Program-made: the position numbers and the translations under genes
Part shown: positions 57,934 through 64,000 of the stretch, piece by piece
Layout: each line of letters begins with the position of its first letter
Numbering within the stretch: position 1 is the first letter of the stretch
Notes under the pieces: generated by a model
What the model saw: the letters and a program-made list of their open reading frames with translations, nothing else
Told to the model about the DNA's origin: nothing
The model's database searches: none
DNA from: Streptomyces sp. A2-16
GTDB taxonomy: Bacteria; Actinomycetota; Actinomycetes; Streptomycetales; Streptomycetaceae
NCBI RefSeq assembly: GCF_018128905.1
Contig: NZ_CP063808.1
Coordinates: forward strand, 6,882,001 to 6,946,000
Length of the DNA: 64,000 bases
Direction: 5' to 3'

Positions 57934-58557
57934 CTAGGGCCGCAGGGACCGCAGGAGGAGGTCGGCCAGGTGGTCGGCCACCTCCTGGGGGCTCATCGGG
58001 CCGTCCGGGCGGTACCAGGTCGACAGGTGGTGGACGGAGCCGAAGTGGTAGTCCACGACGAGGTCGGCCGGGGTCGCCGTCGAGAAGACGCCCGCTTCCT
58101 GGCCCTCCTCGATGAGCGCGCGGAAGCGCTCGTGGTACTTGCGCCGCTCGGCCCTGACCTGCTTGTTCTTCTCGGGGCTCAGGTGGTGCATCGAGCGGAA
58201 GAAGATCATCGCGTCGTCGAGGTTCTCGATCGTGGTGACCACGACGTCGGCGGCCGCCGCCCGCAGCCGCTTCTCGATCGGCTCGTCGGCGTTCGCGAGC
58301 GCGTCCAGGCGCTCCTGCTGGACGCGCAGCACGCGCGCGTACACCTCGTGCAGGAGGTCGTCCTTGGAACCGAAGTAGTGGTACAGCGCCCCCTTGGTGA
58401 CGCCGGCCGCCTCGACGATCTCCTGCACGGAGGTGCGGTCGTAGCCCTGCTCGGCGAAGAGCCGGGTGGCGGCGGCCAGCAGCCGCTGCGGGACGGGCGT
58501 ACCGTCTCCGTCCGTCGTCCTGGGCACTGTGCCGCCACCTGCCTTCCGAGAGGTCAT
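57934..58557 (-). CDS. TetR-family regulator of the lipid-catabolic divergon
   Basis: A 207-residue repressor-type protein. A 20-residue polar head precedes the TetR helix-turn-helix (RLLAAATRLFAEQGYDRTSV, then QEIVEAAGVTKGALYHYFGS) at about residues 17-65. The C-terminal ligand pocket resembles the KstR2/FadR-like TetR_C group (SMHHLSPEKNKQVRAERRKY). The ATG overlaps the stop of the ligase gene (ATGA). Likely ligand: an acyl-CoA made by the pathway, as for related lipid regulators. Confidence 0.9.
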   Translation of the reverse strand: MTSRKAGGGTVPRTTDGDGTPVPQRLLAAATRLFAEQGYDRTSVQEIVEAAGVTKGALYHYFGSKDDLLHEVYARVLRVQQERLDALANADEPIEKRLRAAAADVVVTTIENLDDAMIFFRSMHHLSPEKNKQVRAERRKYHERFRALIEEGQEAGVFSTATPADLVVDYHFGSVHHLSTWYRPDGPMSPQEVADHLADLLLRSLRP

Positions 58558-60221
58558 TCGCTGTTGTGCGGTCGGGAACGCAGTTCCCGACGGAGGATCT
58601 TCCCACTTGCCGTCTTCGGCAACTCGGGCAGGATCTCCACGTGCCGCGGGTATTTGTAGGCGGCCAGTCTCTCCTTGCAGAACGCGGCGAGCGCACCGGG
58701 GTCGGTTTCGGCACCCGGACGGAGGCTGATGTACGCCTTGACAGTCTCCCCGCGGTACCCGTCGGGCACCCCGACGACGGCCGCCTCGCGCACCGCAGGA
58801 TGCGTGTACAGCACGTCCTCGACCTCGCGCGGCCACACCTTGAAGCCGGACGCGTTGATCATGTCCTTCTTGCGGTCGACGACGTACAGCCAGCCCTGCG
58901 GGTCCATGAAGCCGATGTCACCCGTGCGCAGTTCGCCGCCCGGGAAGGTCTCGGCGGTCGCGTCGGGACGGCGCCAGTAGCCGGGCACCACCTGGGGGCC
59001 GCGCACGACGATCTCGCCCTGCTCGCCGAAGGGCACCTCGGCACCGCTGTCGTCGACGATCCGTACGACCGTGTCGGGCCCCGGCACCCCCACGGCCAGC
59101 GTCCCCGACACCGGGTCGACCGGCGCCTCCCGCTCCGGCGGCACGGAGGCGCAGGGCGCGGAGCACTCGGTCAGTCCGTAGCCGTTGCGGATGTACGGCC
59201 CGAAGCCGGCCCGGAACTTCTCCACCAGGGCGGGCGGCAGCGGGGCCCCGCCCGAGGAGATGTTGACGAAGGACGAGAAGTGCTCGCGGGTGACGTCCGG
59301 GTGGGCGGCCAGCGCCATGAACGCGGTCGACGGGCCGACGGTGTAGTGCGGCCGGTGCTCGGCGAACGCCTCCAGGACCACGCCCGCCTCGAAGCGGTAC
59401 GCCAGCACCAGCGTGCCGACGCTGTTCAGACACGCCCCGAGCTGGCAGACCATCCCGGTGATGTGGAACAGCGGCGCGAGCGCGAAGTAGACGGGCGCGT
59501 CGGGAAGGCCGAGCCCGGTCCGCTGCCGCTCGGCGTTGTACATGAGGTTGCCGTGCGTGTTGGTGGCGCCCTTGGGTGTGCCGCTGGTGCCGGAGGTGTA
59601 GCTGATCAGCGCGATGTCGGAGGGCGTGACGTCCCGGCCCTCGGGCGCCTTGTGCCCGGCCCGCGCGACCGCGACGAGGTCGTCGGTGTCCTCGGCCCGC
59701 GGCAGCCGCTCGAAGGTGAGCACGCGCGCGTCCCCGCGGGTCTGGAAGTCCAGCTCGCAGCCGGTGAGCACGATCCGCACCGGCGAGTCCGCCGCCGTCT
59801 CGCGCAGATACGACTCCCAGGCGCGGTCGGAGCAGATCAGCGCGGCCACCTCGCCGTCCCGCAGGACATGGCCGACCTCCCCCGACTTGTACATGGGGTT
59901 GACGGGCACGACGACCGCGCCCGCCTTCCAGGCACCGAGCAGCGCGAGGACGAACAGCGGGGAGTTCTGGAGCAGGATCGCCACCCGGTCCCCGCGCTGC
60001 AGACCGCGAGTGGCGAGGTGCCCGGCGACCGAGTCGCTGAGCTCGTCGACCTCGCGGTAGCCGAGCCGCCCGTCGAAGTAGGCGAGGAAGGGCCGCTCCG
60101 GCGCCTCGGAGACGGCCCGCCGCAGGGCGTGCACGAGGGAGTCGTCGGGCTCGACGGGACCGCGCTGGGCCTCGCTGAGCAGGCTCAACCAGGGCTTGGC
60201 CGCGTAACGGGACTCGGTCAT
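58554..60221 (-). CDS. Acyl-CoA synthetase (AMP-forming)
   Basis: A 555-residue ANL-superfamily ligase that activates a carboxylic acid to its CoA thioester. The P-loop ISYTSGTSGTPKGATNTHGN is near residue 182. YGLTECSAPCASVPPE near residue 334 is the A5 motif, GELRTGDIGFMDPQGWLYVV near residue 430 the hinge-side motif, and PKTASGKILRRELR near residue 540 carries the catalytic Lys. The substrate is probably a medium- or long-chain or hydroxylated fatty acid. Start and stop each overlap neighbours by four bases, so SDR-ligase-TetR is one coupled operon. Confidence 0.93.
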   Translation of the reverse strand: MTESRYAAKPWLSLLSEAQRGPVEPDDSLVHALRRAVSEAPERPFLAYFDGRLGYREVDELSDSVAGHLATRGLQRGDRVAILLQNSPLFVLALLGAWKAGAVVVPVNPMYKSGEVGHVLRDGEVAALICSDRAWESYLRETAADSPVRIVLTGCELDFQTRGDARVLTFERLPRAEDTDDLVAVARAGHKAPEGRDVTPSDIALISYTSGTSGTPKGATNTHGNLMYNAERQRTGLGLPDAPVYFALAPLFHITGMVCQLGACLNSVGTLVLAYRFEAGVVLEAFAEHRPHYTVGPSTAFMALAAHPDVTREHFSSFVNISSGGAPLPPALVEKFRAGFGPYIRNGYGLTECSAPCASVPPEREAPVDPVSGTLAVGVPGPDTVVRIVDDSGAEVPFGEQGEIVVRGPQVVPGYWRRPDATAETFPGGELRTGDIGFMDPQGWLYVVDRKKDMINASGFKVWPREVEDVLYTHPAVREAAVVGVPDGYRGETVKAYISLRPGAETDPGALAAFCKERLAAYKYPRHVEILPELPKTASGKILRRELRSRPHNSE

Positions 60222-60991
60222 CGGACCTCCTCCCACTTGCGCTGGAGGTGGTTCATGCCGGCCAGCCAGCGATCGGGTTCGGCGGCCCGGGTCCGGTAGT
60301 ACTCGGCGACCTCCGGGTGCGGAAGGATCAGGAACCGGTCCTCCTCGATCCCCCGGAAGAGGGCCTCGGCCACGTCCTCCGGCTCGACGGCGGTCGGCTT
60401 GAGCACCAGGTCCCCCGCGGTCCCGGTGGCCGCGAGCATGTCGGTGCGCACCCCCTGCGGGCAGATCGCGTGCACCTTGATCCCGCGGTGGCGGTACGTC
60501 AGCGACAGGTACTCGGCGAAGGCGTACGCCCCGTGCTTGGTGACGGCGTAGGGGGCGGCCCCGATCATGGTCAGCAGCCCGGCGGCGGAGACGGTGGACA
60601 CGAACCGCCCGCTCCCCCGCTCCAGCCATTCGGGAAGCAGCGCGTGGGCGGCCCGTACATGGGCCATGACGTTGACGTCCCAGGAGGTGGCCCAGCCGGT
60701 CTCGTCGAGCGGCTCGTCGGCGTTCCCGCTCCCGATGGCGACCCCGGCGTTGGCGCAGTAGACGTCGACGACGCCGTTCAGGGCGTCACGGGCCTCGGAG
60801 ACGACGGCCGAGGCGTCCCCGGCCATGGCGATCCCCCCGACCTCCTCGGCGACGGCCTTGGCCCGCCCGGCGTCGAGGTCGTTGACGACGACCCGGGCCC
60901 CTTCCGCAGCGAACCGCCGCGCGAGCGCGGCCCCGATGCCGCCTCCCGCTCCGGTCACAACCACTCCGGCGTCCTGCAGGGCTTCCACCAT
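60218..60991 (-). CDS. Short-chain dehydrogenase/reductase
   Basis: A 257-residue classical SDR. The nucleotide-binding VVVTGAGGGIGAALARRFA is at about residues 10-28, DVYCANAGVAIG near residue 75, the catalytic Ser in FVSTVSAAGLL near residue 130 and Tyr-Lys in APYAVTKHGAYAF near residue 146. The acidic VVNDLD after beta-2 favours NAD. It would interconvert an alcohol and ketone on the fatty acyl substrate of the neighbouring ligase. The ATG follows GAAGGAG. First gene of the SDR-ligase-TetR operon. Confidence 0.93.
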   Translation of the reverse strand: MVEALQDAGVVVTGAGGGIGAALARRFAAEGARVVVNDLDAGRAKAVAEEVGGIAMAGDASAVVSEARDALNGVVDVYCANAGVAIGSGNADEPLDETGWATSWDVNVMAHVRAAHALLPEWLERGSGRFVSTVSAAGLLTMIGAAPYAVTKHGAYAFAEYLSLTYRHRGIKVHAICPQGVRTDMLAATGTAGDLVLKPTAVEPEDVAEALFRGIEEDRFLILPHPEVAEYYRTRAAEPDRWLAGMNHLQRKWEEVR

Positions 60992-61027
60992 CGGTCTCCT
61001 TCGACTGCGGCTCGACTGCGGGCCCAG

Positions 61028-61047
61028 ACTAACCGGTCGGTATGTTC
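61028..61047. promoter_or_regulatory. Candidate TetR half-conserved operator upstream of the SDR gene
   Basis: On the reverse strand GAACATACCGACCGGTTAGT, matching the operator at 55614-55633 over CATACCGACC and GT. The second half is degraded. Position just ahead of the SDR operon supports shared control. The rest of gap 60992-61169 has no other recognisable feature. Confidence 0.5.
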
Positions 61048-61169
61048 AAAGAAAGGGTGAGGGGGACCTCCCCAGGGGCGCGGACTCCATCGATGTGCGA
61101 CTCCGCCGCGTGGGCGCGACAGGCCACGTACTGCGCGCACCCTCCCCACAGCCCGCAGGAGCACCTACC

Positions 61170-62411
61170 GTGCACCTCATGCGCCTATCCAGACGGACCC
61201 TGCTGGCAGCGGCAACGGCAACGGCGTCACTCACCTCCGCACCCCCCACCCAAGCAGCCCACCCGCGCAGACGTACCGGTTTCGAGAACCTGGTTGCGAG
61301 CGGCTACGAACAACTGCAGGGTCAGCGCGTCGGCGTCGTCACCAACCCCACCGGCGTCACCCGCGACGTCCGGCACATCGTCGACGTGATGCACGCCGAC
61401 GAGAGGGTGAATCTCACCGCCGTCTTCGGCCCCGAGCACGGCTTCCGGGGCACCGCGCAAGCGGGAGGCTCCGAGGGCCGCTACGACGACCCCGCGACCG
61501 GACTCCCCGTCTACGACACCTATCTGAAGAGCGGGCGGCCCCTCGCCGACATCTTCACCGCCTCCGCCGTGGACACGGTCGTCTTCGACATCCAGGACGT
61601 CGGCGCCCGCTTCTACACCTACATCTGGACCCTGTACGACTGCATGGAGGCGGCCCAGCTGGCCGGCAAGCGCTTCGTCGTCCTGGACCGCCCGAACCCG
61701 GTCACCGGTCGCACGGCACGGGGCCCGGTCCTGCACCGGGAGTTCGCGACCTTCGTGGGCAGACAGCCCATCTCCCAGGCGCACGGCATGACCGTCGCGG
61801 AGCTGGCCCGGCTCTTCAACGGCGAGTTCCTCACCACCCCCGTCCCGCTGGACACGGTCCTGATGACGGGCTGGCGGCGCTCGGAGTTCTACGACGCCTG
61901 GGACCTGCCCTGGGTCCCGCCGAGCCCGAACATGCCGACCCCCGACACGGCCCTGGTGTACTCCGGCACCTGTCTCTTCGAGGGCACGAACCTCTCCGAG
62001 GGCCGCGGCACCACCCGCCCCTTCGAACTCCTCGGCGCCGAGGGGCTGGACGGCCGCTGGGCCGCCGCCGCGAACGAACTCGGCCTGCCCGGTGCGCACT
62101 TCAGGGAGGCGTACTTCGCCCCCACGTTCTCCAAGTTCCAGGGGAAGACGATCGGCGGGATGCAGATCCACGTCCACGACAAGGCCGCGTACGACCCCGT
62201 CCGCACCGGAGTCGCCCTGCTCGTGACCGCCAGGAACGTCTGGTCCGGGTTCGCCTGGCGCCCCGACAACTGGATCGACAAGCTCACCGGCTCCGCCCTG
62301 GTCCGCACGATGATCGACGCCGGCGCGGACACCGACGAGGTCGTGGCGGGCTGGCGCGAGGAGCTGAGCGCTTTCCGGCGGATTCGAAAGAATTACCTCC
62401 TCTACGGATGA
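61170..62411 (+). CDS. Tat-exported NamZ-family (DUF1343) exo-beta-N-acetylmuramidase
   Basis: A 413-residue exported protein. The signal RLSRRTLLAAATATASLTSA with cleavage near TQAA is twin-arginine type. The mature domain has the DUF1343 motifs RVGVVTNPTGVTRDVRHIVD, AVFGPEHGFRGTAQAGG (with the Glu thought to be catalytic), FDIQDVGARFYTYIWTLYD, DRPNPVTG and FEGTNLSEGRGTTRPFELLG. The characterised relative NamZ removes N-acetylmuramic acid from peptidoglycan ends. Here it would serve wall turnover or muropeptide salvage. GTG 61170 is preferred because AGGAG lies eight bases upstream; ATG 61179 is the alternative. Confidence 0.9.
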   Translation: MHLMRLSRRTLLAAATATASLTSAPPTQAAHPRRRTGFENLVASGYEQLQGQRVGVVTNPTGVTRDVRHIVDVMHADERVNLTAVFGPEHGFRGTAQAGGSEGRYDDPATGLPVYDTYLKSGRPLADIFTASAVDTVVFDIQDVGARFYTYIWTLYDCMEAAQLAGKRFVVLDRPNPVTGRTARGPVLHREFATFVGRQPISQAHGMTVAELARLFNGEFLTTPVPLDTVLMTGWRRSEFYDAWDLPWVPPSPNMPTPDTALVYSGTCLFEGTNLSEGRGTTRPFELLGAEGLDGRWAAAANELGLPGAHFREAYFAPTFSKFQGKTIGGMQIHVHDKAAYDPVRTGVALLVTARNVWSGFAWRPDNWIDKLTGSALVRTMIDAGADTDEVVAGWREELSAFRRIRKNYLLYG

Positions 62412-62483
62412 GCCGCGAAGTATGGCCAACTTCGCCCGGCAGCAGGACGATACGCACCACTACGGGGGACGAGGTGGTGCGTG

Positions 62484-63797
62484 ATGGCGGATCCGGCGAT
62501 GAGCGTGACGCCGTACTGGGAGCTGACCTTCGACGCCGACGGTGACCCGCACACCGGTCGGCGGGACCGGCTGCTCGCGGAGGTCGTGGACCGGGGCGTC
62601 GAGGACCTGATCGTCTTCTCGCACGGCTGGAACAGCGACCGCTCGGGGGCGACCCGCCTCTGCAGCAGCTTCTTCGCCCCGTTCCCGGAGCTCGCACCGG
62701 CCGCGAGACTCGGGTACGTGGGGGTCGTATGGCCGTCGATGCGGTTCTCCGACGAGCCGATCCCGGACTTCCCGCGGGCGGTGGCCGCCGAGCTGCCGCC
62801 GCGTCCGGTGCTCGACAAGGACACCCGGCACGCGCTGCTCGAGACCTTCCCGGGCAGGGCCACCGTGATCGACCAGTTGGCCCGGCTGCTGGACCAGCAG
62901 CCGCGCGAGGACGCCGAGTTGGAGGAGTTCGGGCGGCTGGTGCGGATGCTGGTGGAGGTCGTGCCGCCGGGGCCGCAGGCGTTGTTCGCTGCGGACACCC
63001 TGGCGGAGGGCGTGCCGCAGGACGAGCCGGAGATCCTCGCCGGGTCGGCGGCGGCGGTGTGCGAGGAGTTCGCGCAGGCCCTCGCCGATCTCGAATCCCC
63101 GGACGGAGTACAGGGGTTCTCGATTCCCAACCCGTGGGACGGCGCGCACGAACTGCTGCGGCAGGGCACGTACTACGCGATGAAGCGGCGCGCCGGCACG
63201 GTCGGCGAGCGGGGGCTCGGCCGGGTGGTCGGGCAGCTCGCCGCCGCGGCGCCCGGGGTGCGGGTGCATCTCGTGGGACACAGCTTCGGCGGGCGGCTGG
63301 TGTCGTTCGCGCTGCGCGGCCTGCCGGAGGGGGTGCGGACGGTCAAGTCCGTCACACTGCTCCAAGGGGCCTTCTCGCACTACGCGTTCACCACCCGGCT
63401 CCCGCACGACCCGCGCGCGGGAGGTGTGCTGCAGGGGCAGCAGAACCGGGTGGACGGGCCGCTGGTGTGCTGTCACTCCAGCCATGACTCGGCGCTCGGC
63501 ACCCTGTACCCGCTGGCCTCGCGCATGGCGGGGGACGCGAGGGGTGTCGCGGCCTTCGACATCGGCCGGACGCTGGGCCCCAAGTGGGGTGCCATGGGGC
63601 ACGACGGGGTGCAGGCCGTGCCGGGCACGGTGTCCCTGAAGCTCGCCGAGGCTCTCAGGAAGCTGCCGGTGAAGGGCTGCGTGAACGTCGACACGGCGGC
63701 CGTCGTCAGACGCGGTGGACCGCCCTCGGGCGCGCACAGCGACATCTGCCACCGCGAGCTGGCCCAACTGGTGCTGACGGCGGGCCGCATCCGCTGA
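62484..63797 (+). CDS. Large alpha/beta hydrolase of unknown substrate
   Basis: A 437-residue protein with no signal peptide. The N-terminal region has LIVFSHGWNSDRSGATRL (oxyanion-hole type HGW) near residue 41, and the nucleophile elbow VHLVGHSFGGRLVSFAL is near residue 263. The catalytic acid is probably in one of the later Asp segments. LLQGAFSHYAF and CCHSSHDSALGTLYPLASR follow. No membrane helices. An in-frame GTG sits one codon before the ATG used. I cannot suggest a substrate. Its neighbour NamZ is 72 bp upstream in the same direction and may share a transcript. Confidence 0.78.
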   Translation: MADPAMSVTPYWELTFDADGDPHTGRRDRLLAEVVDRGVEDLIVFSHGWNSDRSGATRLCSSFFAPFPELAPAARLGYVGVVWPSMRFSDEPIPDFPRAVAAELPPRPVLDKDTRHALLETFPGRATVIDQLARLLDQQPREDAELEEFGRLVRMLVEVVPPGPQALFAADTLAEGVPQDEPEILAGSAAAVCEEFAQALADLESPDGVQGFSIPNPWDGAHELLRQGTYYAMKRRAGTVGERGLGRVVGQLAAAAPGVRVHLVGHSFGGRLVSFALRGLPEGVRTVKSVTLLQGAFSHYAFTTRLPHDPRAGGVLQGQQNRVDGPLVCCHSSHDSALGTLYPLASRMAGDARGVAAFDIGRTLGPKWGAMGHDGVQAVPGTVSLKLAEALRKLPVKGCVNVDTAAVVRRGGPPSGAHSDICHRELAQLVLTAGRIR

Positions 63798-63829
63798 CCC
63801 GCCGCCAACAGCCTTGCTCTCTCGCGGTG

Positions 63830-64000
63830 TTACCGGTGCGAGGTGAACTCCACCACCTGCTGGAAGGTCGGACGGTTCTGCCAGCTGATGTTGGAGTGCT
63901 TGATGCCGCCCAGGGTGCGCTGCACGATCGAGTCGGCGCACCACTGATCGCCCGCCGAGCACAGGGAGTCGCCGGGGTAGACCTGGGCCGCGGTCTTGCC
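63830..64000 (-). CDS. C-terminal fragment of a larger protein (cut by window edge), possibly penicillin-acylase family
   Basis: Reading in from the window edge, 56 residues end in WQNRPTFQQVVEFTSHR and TAA. Two Cys nearby (DSLCSAGDQWCADSI) could form a disulfide, which points to an exported protein. The WQNRPTFQQVV ending recalls Streptomyces penicillin-acylase-like proteins, from memory only. Convergent with the alpha/beta hydrolase gene, 32 bp away. Confidence 0.4.
   Translation of the reverse strand, partial: GKTAAQVYPGDSLCSAGDQWCADSIVQRTLGGIKHSNISWQNRPTFQQVVEFTSHR

Overview
The window is high-GC actinobacterial DNA and almost certainly Streptomyces. It carries two chaplin genes, a mycothiol ligase gene (mshC), a gylR-glpFKD glycerol operon, a gluconate gntR-gntK-gntP locus and many GTG or leaderless starts. 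From memory, the backbone follows the S. coelicolor SCO1657-SCO1680 order (metH, gyl operon, PAC2, mshC block, corA, chpC, chpH, gntRKP). I could not run a search to confirm this.

Layout. 1-7.4 kb: 5' part of metH (minus strand), then gylR and glpF-glpK-glpD with repeated GylR-like operators and a terminator. 7.4-19.4 kb: an accessory-looking block holding a full methylthioribose/methionine salvage set. One arm (minus) encodes a ribose-type ABC importer followed by mtnK. The opposite arm encodes mtnD-mtnC-mtnB, with mtnA convergent and a FadR-type regulator beyond it. Two small leader peptides sit in the divergent promoter region. A NACHT-family gene lies at one end and a degraded NACHT 3' remnant at the other. 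19.6-29.5 kb: PAC2 protein, a Tat-exported beta-propeller-like protein, a subtilase plus a Gln-rich small protein sharing its C-terminal module, then mshC with three conserved uncharacterised partners, a CorA transporter and a ferritin-like protein. 30-38.8 kb: an F420-type LLM oxidoreductase, an aldo/keto reductase coupled to an apparently dead RecD2-like helicase, chpC and chpH, an M20 peptidase and tRNA-Leu(GAG). 39-44.8 kb: a Pls/PosA-type single-module NRPS overlapping an M1 aminopeptidase and a YchJ-like protein. 44.8-51.7 kb: gluconate locus, molybdopterin oxidoreductase with cytochrome b partner, APC permease and a TPR-like protein. 52-64 kb: transporter, NUDIX hydrolase, two DUF202 membrane proteins, a duplicated His-rich protein, an APH/acyl-CoA dehydrogenase and SDR/acyl-CoA ligase/TetR lipid-catabolic divergon, a NamZ-like muramidase, an alpha/beta hydrolase and one truncated gene.

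Most promising for follow-up: (1) the salvage cluster with its own importer and paired leader peptides; (2) the subtilase and Gln-rich partner with a shared terminal module; (3) the Pls-like synthetase, whose specificity positions read as lysine-like, fused by overlap to a peptidase gene; (4) the RecD2-like protein with every helicase motif degraded; (5) the two-repeat His-rich protein.
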